Origin: Zarea fungicola
Lineage: Eukaryota > Ascomycota > Sordariomycetes > Hypocreales > Cordycipitaceae
Direction of reading: 5' to 3'
Assembly (NCBI GenBank): GCA_900169235.1
Contig: FWCC01000090.1
Location: 62,001-126,000, forward strand
DNA length: 64,000 nt
This document shows positions 24,672-37,304 of the stretch, in pieces. Both the position numbers and the translations under genes were made by a program. A model generated the notes under the pieces. The model was given only the letters and a program-made list of their open reading frames with translations, was not told where the DNA came from and searched no databases. The stretch's first letter is position 1; every line of letters begins with the position of its first letter.

Positions 24672-27600
24672 ATGGCCATCAAATTCGGTGCACGTTCTGG
24701 CGAAGACTCTGATGACTTTGTCATTGTTCCAAAGACTACACCAGATGAGTTCGCCGCTGAAGTAGGGCGCCTCCCCGAGAGCCAACTTGAGCAAGTGCGC
24801 GCTTGGCTGGAGCCAACGACATACAATGCTCCAGGGGGCGAATACAAAAAACATGCATTGTCACATCTCGCAGGGACCGGAGACTGGCTTACGGCTTCCT
24901 CGCAGTACCAAGAGTGGCTAACAAGCCGCGACTCTGGTTTGCTTTGGATCAAGGGAATTCCAGGATCTGGCAAATCCGTGATGGCGGCCAAAATCATAGC
25001 TACTCTGGCAGCTACTGAAGCTCCGGTTCTCTTCTTCTTCTTCAGGCAAATCATCCATGCCAACCATAAGCCTGCCGCCATGTTGCGCGACTGGCTACAC
25101 CAGCTTTTACTTTACAGCCCACCTCTGCAAAGGCGTCTCCTATCGTATGTGCAGAAAAATCGGTCCCTAGAGAGCATTTCTATAGAAGACTTTTGGAAAG
25201 ATTTAAAAATGGCGTTTACAAAATTGCCCGACAAGGTGTTTTGCGTTACCGACGCCCTCGACGAAGTTGACCAGGGCAATGATTCGTTCCTCAAAGCCCT
25301 GGCCAGCCTTGGACAATGGCAGCCCGAAAGAGTCAAGGTGCTCATAACAAGCCGACCGGTACCAAGCGTCGAGGTGCCACTGCATATGCAGCCATGCTTC
25401 AAGGTTCGGCTCGAGGAAGACCAGGTCGACGTGGATATTTCCCGTTTTGTCCAACACTCGTTGGAGAATTCAGCCATTGATAGACAGCATTGGCCGGCCA
25501 TTATTCATGCTGTTCCTGGGAGAGCGAATGGACTATTTTTATACGCTCGGCTTGCCATGGACGAATTTCTCCGCCCTGATGCTGACGCCGACGCAGTGTT
25601 GTCTCAGCTTCCGTACGACCTCAATGTTCTGTACACAAGCCTTCTCAACGAACACATTGAACGGTCAGGAGTGGAAGAAAGCGTCCAGAGACAGATTCTC
25701 CAAGCTGTCACACATGCTACAAGGCCACTGCGGCTCTTGGAGCTCGCCGAAATGGTGCGTTTTGTCGATGCCGATTGCACCGGTCGACGTTTGATGTCGG
25801 CAAAATCCCTCGTCAAGACAGCGTGCGGTCCACTATTAGAGATACTCACAGACGAAACTGTTTCCGTTATCCACCATTCATTTACCGAATACCTGAAGGG
25901 TATCACTAGGCAAATAGATGACTCCGGCTACGCAGTCTTGCAACACGGTGTGGCGCATGCGCAGCTCGCCGTCGCCTGTCTGCGCTACTTACAAGGCGGC
26001 TGCCTAGAGGGAGCTCCCATCCAGAGCTCTAAAGACATGTATGATCAAAACGTCTCCGGCGATAGAATTCAGCTCTGGAAAAGAAATCCTTTTCTGAAAT
26101 ACGCTAGTGGCAACTGGTTCAAACACGCCGTGGCAGCATACGATGCGTCGTGCTACACAGCTCAAGTACGCCAGGAAATTGGCCAATTTCTCGATAACAA
26201 GAACCTGCTACATGTTTGGCTTCGCTTGGAATCAATGGATGTATTTATTACCGGTACAAAGGCACATGTATCCGCTAGGCTGGGCTTGACGGAACACATC
26301 AAGCAGATGATAAGCCTGGGCCAAGATGTGGATTCATCGGATAAATCTGAACATACCCCACTGTAAGTTAATCTCACTCGACTGCTCTTCATTTACTTCG
26401 CTAATAACCGTATTCTTGTTTAGTTGGTGGGCTGCCGCTGAAGGCCATGTCGACGTGGTACGGCAGCTAATTGCAACTGGTGCCAAACCGGACCAGGCTA
26501 CTACTTGTGATGGCTTCAGTACCCTTCACAAAGCCGCTCAAGAAAATCATTTTGCCGTTGTGGAAGTGTTGTTGGAGGCTGGCGTGAGCCCATTAATTCG
26601 AAAGCGTCCAGTTTGCAACTCAAACCTGCACATGAGCCATGTGATACCGGAGTACGGCGAGAGTCCCCTTCAAATAACGTGCAAAAATGGCCATTTGGAG
26701 AGCATCGATGTCTTTTTAAAGCACGTAAACAGCCTCACTACCGCGTACTGGGCACTGGCATGGGCTTCATTTTACGGCCAGTCTCAGCTTGTCGCGCGGA
26801 TTTTGGAATACCCCGGATTAGACATCAATCATCGGCTGCGCGGCGACACATTTCTGCATTTGGCGTGCTGTAGCTTGAATCCTGATACAGTTACGTGCTT
26901 ACTGCTGGCCGGCGCTGATGCAAAGGCACTTAGTGTCGGTGAAGCGAGCCTGTCATGCGTTGACATTGACTATACACCGGTACCAACAGCGCCACCTCTC
27001 ATGAGCTGCTTGCATGGCTTGCTTCATGGGCAGAAAAATGGATTTCATCGCGATTCAGCACATTACACTGAGATTTTGGCCATAATGGAGGCACTTGTAC
27101 AAGCGGGAGTTGATGTGAACCAACGTACTGGGAACGGAGAGACGGCCTTGCACTGGGCCACTGGCTCACCAGACCTTGTACGCGCTCTTATTTCCTTTGG
27201 TGCGGATCCTCGTTGCGTTGACAACTCGGGAAACACGCCATTGCACACTGCCAAGAATGACGATGTGGTTACCCTTCTCATTGAGGAAGGGGGTGCCGAT
27301 ATCAATGCGAGAAACAATATCGGCGCAACACCCCTCCTCGCTGCCGTCGCCAGGTTTCAGTCTACAATGCAGAGGTTTTTAGATCTCGGCGCCGACTGTC
27401 ATCTAGTGGACGACGACGGGAATAATGCGTTGCACTTGATTTTTGACCGCAACTATTTCCGTTTGTCACCGGAGGAGGTCGAGGCTTTCCTCAAGGCTGG
27501 AGCAAATCCAAATTTGAAGAACCATGATGGGCACACGCCATTCCAAAAAATAACCCATTTCAAAGAATTCGCAGAAACTGCTACCCTTCTTCTCCAGGCT

Positions 27601-30600
27601 GGCGCGAATGTTGACGAAAAGGATAAGCAAGGGAGAACGTTGCTATTCCGCGCAATTGGCCCTGAGTATTCCGTTTATCTGCGGGCCGCAGCCGTTAAAT
27701 ACTTGCTCGAAGCCGGTGCTTCAAAAGACAGCCGAGATTTCCAAGGCCGATCAATGACTCATGAAGCAGTCAAAGGATTTGCGTCAGAAATCAACCTGGA
27801 TTGCATAATTACCGACCTGGACTTATTGGACAGTTCGGGGCTCCTGGACATGAATGCTGTCGACAATGCTGGCAACGGCCTGTTGCATGAGCTGTCACTA
27901 CACATAGGTACCAAACCACAAAAGTATGCCAATCAATTGCAACTTATGCAAGTTTTGGTTGGCGCTGGGCTTGACATGTCGCAAAAGAACTTGGCCGGAC
28001 GCACGCCACTACACCTTTTGTGTGTCCATGGGAAAGCCGGCCTTTCCCGATTAGCGTCCCAGACACCGCTGGATTATGCGATTGCGAAAACTAAGAATAT
28101 TGATGAACCAGATGCTAATGGGAACACACCGCTGCATATTGCATCAGTGTATGGGGAATTTTGTTGCAAGAGACTCCTCGATGCCGGTGCGGACCCAACT
28201 CTACGCAACCATGACAAGCTAACACCACTTCATCTTGCGGCTCGCTGTAAACAGAGCAATGTGGTCGGGATGCTATTGTCTTCAATCAAGAAACGCTATA
28301 GTGATACGCCCTCGAAACTCGCAGCGGCCATAAATGCAACAGCGGTAACCTCGAACTACAACATATATGAACCATACAATATCACGCCGCTGTTTTACGC
28401 CTGTCAATCTGGAAGACCGGAGACTGTGGAGCTCTTACTGCAAGCAGGAGCTGATCCGAATATTGGTAATCTTTTCACTGCATGCGCGCTCATGGAATAC
28501 GAAAATCGGCTGTGGCCCCCGAAACTGCCAGATCCAGGGAGCGACATTGTGGCTCTGCAGGCCTCCGACACGACACGCCCGTCCCTGGCGGATGAGGAAT
28601 ACCAAGACACTAGGTTTCACCAAAATTCTACTACACACTTGGAAGAAATCCTCGAAATGCTTATTGAGGCTGGCATAGACACATCCCAGCTTTCCGCAGG
28701 AGCAGGTAACCAACCAAACCCATTCTTGAAAGCAGCCAGCGTTGGCAGTAGCTATGCGTACAAATGCATTAAGGCAGTCAGGGATAAGCACGGCGCACCT
28801 AGAACGGAGGAGCCGCCAAATCCCCATAGATATCGAGATGCCATGGAGGGTTTTAGTCTGTTTGATGAACAAATGGTGGAGGCAACCGAAAGGGCGTCCG
28901 TCGAGATGATGCATCAATGCGGCTGGGCCAAGCCTGATGGTGTGGAGTTTGAGATTTTCCGTGCAATCATTCTTCGCCGGCAGTATCATCTAGTTCATGA
29001 GATGATTGGAGCCAATTGTCGCTTTCTCGATTCCAACATGCTAAATCTGCGATTTCTCATCGAGCATGGCCTCGCTTCGTTGGTTGACGCAATCGCAGAC
29101 GCAGAAACAAAGGCGCGGCTTAACGAGGGCGAGTGGCATGCATACGAGGACTCTACAAAACCGGGCCTACATTTTGAAAGCAGGAAGAGTGATGAAAGCG
29201 CTGTGAGTAGCAGCGGTGACAGTCGCGTGATGGAGCCTCAAGCCACTCTGCTTGAGCTCGCTCTGGAACGAGCGCTGCCAAATCTGCAAATTGTTCAGCT
29301 ACTTGTGGACAAGTATGCGGTTAATATTAACGGCACTGGAAGGGGCAAAAGGTCCTGCTTGCACGTAATTGCAAATGGCAGCCACTGGTGGCAAGTTGCC
29401 CTGGCTTTGCCGTATCTTCTCGCAAAAGGCGCTGATATCGAGGCGCGGGACTCTGAAGGGCAAACACCGCTCCATGTGGCTCTTACCTCACAAGACCGAG
29501 AACTTGGTCCATTTCATGGCCAGGTTGCCAAGGCACTAATTGAGGCCGGCGCAGATGTCAATGCTGTGGATGGCAATGGACAGAGTTGCCTTGCCTTGGC
29601 GGGTTACAGCGACCAGCTCACAAACCTGCTTTTACAAAATGGCGCTGTGCCTGGCCCTGGAGCAATTTTCACAGCACTCAAATCGTGCAATGCATCTGCA
29701 TTAAAGACGATGCTGAAGGCAGGCGCGGATGCAAATTGCGGCATGCCAGACATGGAGCAAGATACTGGACATGACGAAAAGCTGAGCAGGGCAACCTTTG
29801 ACAAGGCCTACATTCCTCGTCACGAAATAAGTCCACTCTACTTTCTCGCCTCGGATCCGGATTTCCCAGACGATGAAGACATGCAGCGGTGCTTCAAACT
29901 TCTTTTAGATCATGGAGCGGATCTGTACGCCGAGTTCTACGTAACACCTAGATCCAACCCCGGACGTGATGGCAACGGAAGAGTTGACCCAGGAATAGCA
30001 TGCGATATGATGCTAGGGGCAAGGACGACCGCGAACGGCGATTCGGGCAACATTGAGAAGCGAATGGTGCTACATGAGCTGGTTCGGCTGGGCAGACTGA
30101 ACAAGGACATGTTGCGTGTTGTGAATATCGATGCAAGCCGCCGAGACAGTCAGAAATGCAACCTCTTGCATGCCATTTCCGATAGCTATTATGGGCCGGA
30201 TCAAATATTGCAAGATGAAGGAGACGACAGTGTAGAAAAAGCTGACAGTGTAGACGAAGCCGACAGTGCAGACGAAGCCGACAAAGTGAAAATGGAGGAC
30301 AAGATGACAGTCTTCCAGGAATTGCTTGGACTAGGTTGCAACATTCATGAGCGAGATAGTGATGGTCAGACGGTCCTACACCGCATGGTTTATCGCGGCT
30401 GGTGGTTCAACACAATGCTGGAACGACTCCAGAAATCTGTCGCTCTTGTTGCACAGATTGCCCCAGATCTCCTCAATGCAAGAAACAATGCAGGAAATAC
30501 CCCGCTACACTACAGTACCCTATTAGCCACGTACAGTCGACGAAAGGACGTTTCCGATAAGGAGAAAGACGGCGATATGCCATGGAAAATTGCTGATTTA

Positions 30601-31119
30601 ACGCGTCTTCTTTTACGGTGCGGAGCCAGCCCAGTCGGGGTAAACAGGGACGGAAACACTGTCTTGCATCTCTTGGCACACAATCTCGACGACAAAGACA
30701 TCCGTGCACTGTTTTCTGAGCTCGTAAGGGACCACGGGCTGGATGTAAACGCGCGCAATGTCAGGGGCGAGACGCCGCTGACGCTCTTCGTCAAGCGGAC
30801 CGATACGCTGCGGCGCTTACTTCAAGACGGGTACAACAGGTGGCAGCAGAGTGTCGGTCTCGTAGAAGCCGTCGAAATGTTGCAAGCGGCCGGAGCCGAC
30901 TTTTCGGTCAAGGACAAGCATGGTAACGGACTACTACATATGGCGGCGTCGGAAGGGGCAGAGCTTTTCAAGGCACTCATGGACAATGGAGGTTTGGATC
31001 CAATAATGGAGAACCATGCGCATCAGACGCCCATTGATGTGGCGGCTGTGTATGGAAACACGAATGTGTTGGCTTTGTTTGGAAAGAAACTGTCCAAGGC
31101 AAAGGCGGACAGAAGCTGA
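24672..31119 (+). CDS. NACHT-ankyrin NLR-type protein
   Basis: Exons 24672-26362 and 26424-31119 (intron 26363-26423) give 2128 residues. A NACHT-type NTPase has its P-loop at 95-102 (GIPGSGKS), a Walker B-like VFCVTDALDEVD at about 188-199, and the HHSFTEYLKG element near residue 400 that ends many fungal NACHT modules. From about residue 560 to the end there is a very long ankyrin array with many TPLH(L/I/V)A-type units, interrupted by diverged stretches. Such proteins are NLR-like STAND sensors; several in fungi act in non-self recognition and programmed cell death. The N-terminal 60 residues match no effector domain I recognise. One acidic 18-bp repeat interrupts the ankyrins. The ligand and downstream response cannot be told. 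It is the largest gene of a segment absent from the conserved MAT neighbourhood as I know it. Confidence 0.88.
30223..30294 (+). repeat. 18-bp in-frame repeat in the NLR gene
   Basis: Units start at 30223, 30241, 30259 and 30277, each close to gccgacagtgtagacgaa, with the last partial. They encode an acidic (D/E)AD(S/K)V(D/E) stretch within the ankyrin array, most likely a flexible loop. Copy number is likely variable between strains. Confidence 0.8.
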
Positions 31120-31944
31120 GACGTGCGACAGGTGGGCAATCTGGAACGAGCGAGATACTGATTTTGGTGCTGGCGCTCTTAGGCAGCTGGCAGCGCGCTA
31201 TTAGGCTGTTCAACGGGACTTTAGTATGAAGTTTTAATTTCATGGAGGATACGAAACGATGAAGAGCTACACTGTCAGATTGGGTGTGTGCGTGTGGCCT
31301 GTAACTAGTTAGATACTGTCAGGTATCATCAACATCACTTCTGTATAATCTCATTATCACAGTTTGTAACTGTTTAATGAGCGAATGTTTGTGAGCCAGT
31401 TTCAAGAACCTTTACCATCTACTTGGTACAATCCTATAGGAGGCCAAGAGGTTGAGAGTCCAAAATTTGACAGGAACATATAAGCCAGAGTGCAATTCCG
31501 TCTGGAAAACAAATATACATTTGTGCAATAGCTGATCTCTACAGGATATGTGGCAGACCGCCAGTTCTCCTCTTGGAGGTGGTGAAATTAAAAACAAGAT
31601 GAAAAAAGTAAAACCGTTGATACCTAACCATGGCCGAAACCCAGTGAATAAATGTTGCACAAAGTTATGGACCAAACACGAGTGCACCCCGACCCATCCA
31701 GCAATAGAGGGTGCCAAGGATCTGCGCAATGCATTTCAGCTGATCTCTGGTCGCGGAATATTGAATTCAAGACAGACAGACCCATCTTCAAAAGGGTGAT
31801 GGGTAGGACAACTCCGCAAATACGGTGTAGCCCCCAATGGTTCAATGGTCCAAATTATTTAATAGTGAGATTGAAGTGTATTACTGCCCGGAACGTTTTC
31901 ACAGTCTGATACTGGCATTCATTCGGGTAATATTCTCAGACGTC
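31120..31944. other. Intergenic region NLR/HD gene
   Basis: I see no coding signal. Open frames on both strands are short and compositionally arbitrary. It holds the NLR 3' UTR and the promoter of the HD-domain gene. Confidence 0.5.
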
Positions 31945-32758
31945 ATGGAACCTGTAGCCAAAATACTTCGCGACGCTCGCGCAGCAGCCAAGGACAGAGA
32001 CAGTCTGCCCGAGACAGACCAAATGTTTGAGTCCATCGCAGAGTCTACAAAGAATTACATGTCCATGTTTGATGCATCGCATGATTTTAGCCACGTTCTG
32101 CGCGTCGTTGCCTTGTCACAGCGTATTCTTGCTGCAGAGCGTCAGGCCGGCAGAGGGTTGACGTTGGACTCTGTCGTCATCATTCTTGCTGCGTACGTTA
32201 TGTTCAACCAATCATACTACAAAATGGGCAACCATTGACTCCAACTAACCAGGTTTCTACACGACGTCAATGACAAAAAGTACACGAATGGTACTTCCGC
32301 CGTGCCAGGAGGGCCAATGCAGTTGCTGCAGGCCAGCGGAGTTTCGGCCGCTGTGGCTACCAAGGTCGTGAACGTGGTGGAGAATGTGTCTTACTCTACA
32401 GAGACTCGGAACCCAGAGAAGGCCAAGTCTGCTCTAGAGACATGGCCGGAGCTAGGCGTGGTGCAAGACGCAGACCGGCTGGATGCCATTGGCGCAATCG
32501 GCATTGGGAGGGCATTCACTTTCGGCGGGGCGAAGATGCCCCTATCTGATATGCAGCTGTCTCGGGAACATATGACGGAGAAGTTGGAGAAGCTTGAATC
32601 CATGATGAAGGTAAGCATCCAATAAGTATCACAATCGGTGCCCCCAACTAACGTTGCGATTGCTGTAGACCGAGACTGGGCGTGCACTGGCTAAGGAGCG
32701 AACTCGGAGAATTCAGGTATTTTGCCAGTGGTGGGATGAAGAATACGGCGCGTTTTGA
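31945..32758 (+). CDS. HD-domain metal-dependent phosphohydrolase
   Basis: Exons 31945-32192, 32253-32610 and 32669-32758 give 231 residues. The protein has the full HD set of metal ligands: the first His in FDASHDFSHVLRV, the HD pair in FLHDVNDKKY immediately after intron 1, and the last Asp in QDADRLDAIGAIGIGR. This is the layout of the small single-domain HD phosphohydrolases (YedJ-like) widespread in bacteria and fungi. These probably cleave phosphate esters such as nucleotides, but the substrate is not established. There is no signal peptide or membrane segment. It follows the NLR gene on the same strand; whether the two are linked functionally is unknown. Confidence 0.85.
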
Positions 32759-35009
32759 TGCATCAGGGATTTCTTTTCATGAGGGCGCAGTTCGAAACAG
32801 TCCACAGGGTTACGTGTATTTATTCAAGTCTCTCCGATAGTCCAAGCAGACTACTTCAGCATGCCTGGTCCTCTCGGGGTTCCGCCTTCCGCTGTCATTT
32901 AACCATATTACGATGCACACGTTTGCTTTTTTGGGGCCATATTTGTGGCGATTGTCTATTTTTACGGTCCTCTCCTGAAATAGTGAGCCTGACGGGTAGA
33001 CTACAGGGACTCTCCTGCTGGATTTATTAGCCCGGGATATCGGCAATGTATGGATTCCCAGAACATAGCTAGCTGTTTAGCAAGCTTGGGAACACATCAA
33101 TCAGGTGAATGCATCATACGTGATCTGCATCTTGTAAAATCGGTTGATTTTTGAACAGTAGAGGCCCCGCTCCGAGCTGAGCCTGATGCAGCGATCCGCA
33201 TACACGGTGGCTGGCTGATGTGCGACATGGAACAGACTGACACCGCCTTTTTGGGCAGTTTATCCCGGAAACAGTGATGTACAATTTTTATTCCTAAAGA
33301 ACCAGCATAAGCATTCATTATATGACCAAGTTAACCCCACAGTCGGTCCTTGTCTCAGAGCTCGTACAATTGGTAGTATTGAGACAATTTCGGTGGGAAT
33401 GGGTCCAAGGCTGTCCCCAGCATCAGTGAAGTGCAACCCCAAACAATGAAACATTCAAAGAGTATCTGTATAGACTTGAAGCGCCATCAAAAACGCGCGC
33501 AGTTCCACGGCGGGTCATGCCGTCGGGCCCTCTCGCCCGGGGAATGCTTCCTGTGAGCCAACCTACATGAGCTCTACACCCCTCACATCCGAAAGAGGAT
33601 CTTTTGTGGCACAAGCTTGGCCTAAAAATGGAAATTGACCGACAATCGGGGGGAAGCTGGCAGCGGCAAGTATTGACAAGGTTGTCGGTACTTCGGCCAT
33701 CACAGATCATGCCGCTGTGGCGTTCATGGCGGATCTCATCGCCACATAGCCCATTGCCATGGTAATTCTCAGTATAAGAGAAAATCCAGATGCTTGGCAC
33801 AATCTTGTCGTCGACACCTTGATGCCTCTTCATGACACCTTGTCATTCTGGCTGTGGAGCCAGCTCTGCAGGCAACTCCTCTCCCACTGAGAACGCTTCT
33901 TTCCGCGAACTGGGAGATTTTGTAGAGTGATCTCCCAAAAACCCTCTTAGACGGCTATGGAAAATATGTATCATTTAGTTACACGTCTTGTGCCGCCTAA
34001 AACACTTTTGAGACGGGATGTTGGTGACGAATGGAAGCTTCTTTGCGACCTTTTGAGCTTATTTCTTAGACACACTATTTCTCATGTGAAATCTAAATTT
34101 ATAACAAAAAACTTGTTCAGAGGATGCGCGTCTCAATCGGAGGAGAGTATTTGACTTGTTGTTACGGTGTTGTGTGAAGTGTTCCCTTGGGGATATGCTG
34201 TGGCAAGTTAATGTGGTTGACGTAATGAGATGCGCTGCTGAAAGCCATAAAATAAAGAAGCTCACTTGTATGGGGAGATGATTTGCTGTAACGTAGATCT
34301 GGTATAGTGATGGGCAACGTTTAATCTAAGACACCAGTACTTTCGCAATAATTCCCATTGTGGTGAAAGTGGCTGGCTGTTACCCTGGCGTGCGTAGCTA
34401 TTGTCGCAAGTAATTCCACTGCTCTATGCCGCGCCATGCAATAAGAACAACTATACAATAGGGCAAATCTCTTAGTGTAACGTCATCCACGCTGCAAAAA
34501 GTATTGGTGACGGTGTCCAGGTTCCCGGTCTCACTTTGCGGTACACTCCCAGGGTCCAGAGCAGCAGCCTGGACGGTCTCTGCCGCAGACGATCCTGCGG
34601 GTCTATAATGTACCAAAATCCACCAATAATTGATTTATTACCAGAGTGGCGTAGGCAGCTTTCAGCTGGACAATGTGGATTCTAGGTTTGATGAATAAAA
34701 GTACCAGTAGACGAGACATGGCTGGAGGCCCGTATGCCGGCCGGCTGCCTTGGAGATTCAGATAATTGGATCCAACACGTCACACCCTGGACTCTAGGCC
34801 AAGATATTTCTGGTGTTACTTTTATGCAAAGTCTCTTTCTAAGAGGCGCTGTACTTACCTCGCCAAGGCGGCGTAACTCGGATTAACCCCGAGGTGCATC
34901 CAGCGCCGGGTACGTGGGGTCCTGGTATAAATATGGCCAACTTGATAATGTAGTGAGGTTTAGATTCGACAGAGTGTCGACAGAGAGAGGAAAACGGTGC
35001 AGTATTTCA
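32759..35009. other. Gene-free stretch before the fusion gene
   Basis: This 2.25-kb region contains only short open frames without protein-like composition, and I found no RNA gene or mobile element ends. A typical fungal TATA-like context (tataaatatgg, 34925-34935) lies about 80 bp upstream of the next ATG. Confidence 0.45.
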
Positions 35010-37304
35010 ATGAACAAAACACACCGGTTCAGCGTTGCCATCATTGGCCTGGGCTCCCAGGGTCGCAAGACCTGGTTTGAATCTCTAAAAAACGCGACTG
35101 ATATCGACATTGCCGCTGTATGCGACAATAATCAGCTGGCAGTAGATGAATTTGCCTCCCGTTATCCCGAAACTCCAGCGTTTAGTTCTCTTGACGAGCT
35201 TCTGCTGAACATTCAACCAACTTTTGCAATTGCTTGCGTACCAAACAGGTTCCATCTTCAAGTTATTGAACAGTTGTCAGCTTCTGGGATTCCATGTCTT
35301 AAGGAAAAGCCCATTGCAGGATCTTTGGCTGAATATCATAAGCTGTGCCGCATCCCCATACCGATTGGGGTGGCCTTCCAGCGGAGATGGCAGCCACGTT
35401 ACGTTCACTTCCGGAACTTTCTGCCCATTATCGGCACGGCATTGTCGGTGAGAGCAACTTTGGTTGGAAAGTATAACCCCCCACAGGATGGCTGGCGCGT
35501 CACCGACAACGTTGGAACATTTGTAAGTCGCTTGTCACACCTTGTATAGATTCAATCGCTAAATAATGTAGGATGATCTCGGTGTTCACATGTTAGATGC
35601 TATTATTTGGCTCTTTGGACGCCCGACCACCGTTCTAGCTCACCGTATCAACGACCCATTCTCGGATCGAGATCGTGAGTCGCATGTGGTAATGAGATGG
35701 GGGGATCCTGGACTCGTTGCCCACCTCTACATCTCGGAAGTCGCTCTTGGCAAAGAGGAGAGTGTCATTGTGCGGGGAGATCGTGGATCATTGCATTTGA
35801 ATGGCAATGAAATAGTACACTATGATACTAGTGGCAGACAAGCCTTTCAGATGGCAATTCAGTCTCGCAAAGAGGATACAATCCAAGATATGTGCCGAGA
35901 ATTTGCGGGTCATGCTCATGGTACCGCACATTCATTCTCAACTGTAATTTCTCAAGTTGAAGACACCTTGATGACCACTGAGGCTATCGACACCTCGTTC
36001 CTTTCGAACAAGGTTGAGTCAGTGGCGTCTCAGTCAGAGGACTTGACGGAAGCCGATCTACCCACGCCATCGTTGACTCCGTCTCCAAAGTCACTGCCAA
36101 TCCAGAAAGCAAATAGTGACATAATACTTAGCGATTCGGATTATCAGGAAACACTTGATACCAGGCATACCCATGAAGAATGTGGAGATGCGGATGCAGA
36201 TTTTACGAAGCTTTCCTTTCAACTCAACACGGGCGACAAGATCCCAGGTCTGGGGTTTGGAACCCGCAAGCCAAAGCAGCCAATGCAGACATATAATGCG
36301 GTAAAAACAGCCCTTGAGCTTGGCTATCGCCATGTTGATACTGCGTTTCGGTACAATAACGAGGACCAAGTTGGAAGCGCCGTTATAGACTCTGGTATTC
36401 CTCGAGAAGAGGTCTGGATCACAACAAAGGTTGACAACTCATGGCATCACCGAGTAGCCGAATCTGTCACGATTTCTCTTTCAAATCTTGGACTGGAATA
36501 CATTGATCTTTTGCTTATGGTACGCATCTTCTCGGGGGAAAATGGGACGACGCTAATCGCTGAGCAGCACTGGCCGTCGCCGGTCACACCAGAGGATCCG
36601 AAGAAGGCGTTGCCTGATTGGGACTTTACAAGGACATGGTAAGTTTGTCTGCCTGCTACTGTCTCACTCGTGTACTTAATTTGGTTAAATTTAGGGTGGA
36701 CATGCAGGCCGAGGTGCGGGCAGGTAGAGTACGCAACATTGGCGTGTCAAACTTTGGCATCCGCAACCTGAAGAAGCTCCTCCAACACCCAGAGTGTACA
36801 ATTGTTCCAGCTGTGAACCAGTTAGAGGTAGGTCAATGTTTTGCAGCAAAGTCTTGGAAGCGATGAAGCTTAGGCTAATACCGCTGGGCGTAGCTGCATC
36901 CGTGCTGTCCTTCAAACGTGCTCATCGCATATTGCAAGGATAATGGCATTCATTGTACTGCCTACTCGCCACTCGCCGCGGGTTTGCCGGAGCTCGTTGA
37001 AAGCGCGGCGCTGAAGGAGCTGTGTCAGCGAAAGGGGAAAACGCCGCAGCAGATTCTGTAAGTGCACTGCTTTTTTTTCCACAATTAATTCTAACAGCAA
37101 GATAGAATCATGTGGGGACTGCAAAGAGGCACGAGTGTAATTCCGAAAAGCGTGAATACTGCGCGAATCCAGGGCAATTTTGACTTGAAGGGGTGGACGT
37201 TGACGCTGGAGGAGCACCAGCTGCTAAGCGATTTGGAAACAAGATGTCGTGTATATCCTGATGATTGGTTGCCCCAGCAGGTATTTTGGGAGGAGGACAA
37301 CTAG
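35010..37304 (+). CDS. Gfo/Idh/MocA dehydrogenase-aldo-keto reductase fusion
   Basis: Six exons (35010-35522, 35572-36519, 36568-36638, 36695-36827, 36894-37057, 37106-37304) give 675 residues. The first half is a Gfo/Idh/MocA oxidoreductase: Rossmann GLGSQG near residue 12, the CLKEKPIAGS motif with the catalytic Lys, then the C-terminal beta domain (DDLGVHMLDAI). A Ser/Pro-rich linker (about 310-382) leads into an aldo-keto reductase (LNTGDKIPGLGFGT). Its catalytic tetrad is complete: D427 and Y432 in HVDTAFRYNNE, K457 in WITTKV, H488 in HWPSP. Also present are VRNIGVSNFG and the cofactor motif SVIPKSV. Exon 2 runs through the end of the first domain, the linker and the start of the second without a stop, so the join does not depend on a guessed splice. 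Both halves use NAD(P)(H); they may act in sequence on a sugar or polyol substrate, which is inference. Confidence 0.85.

Noticed and set aside
36534..36567. Possible frame break between the two halves of the aldo-keto reductase (apparent stop after exon 3).
   Set aside because: All apparent breaks coincide with good GT...AG introns and the spliced protein keeps the full catalytic set, so it is not a pseudogene.
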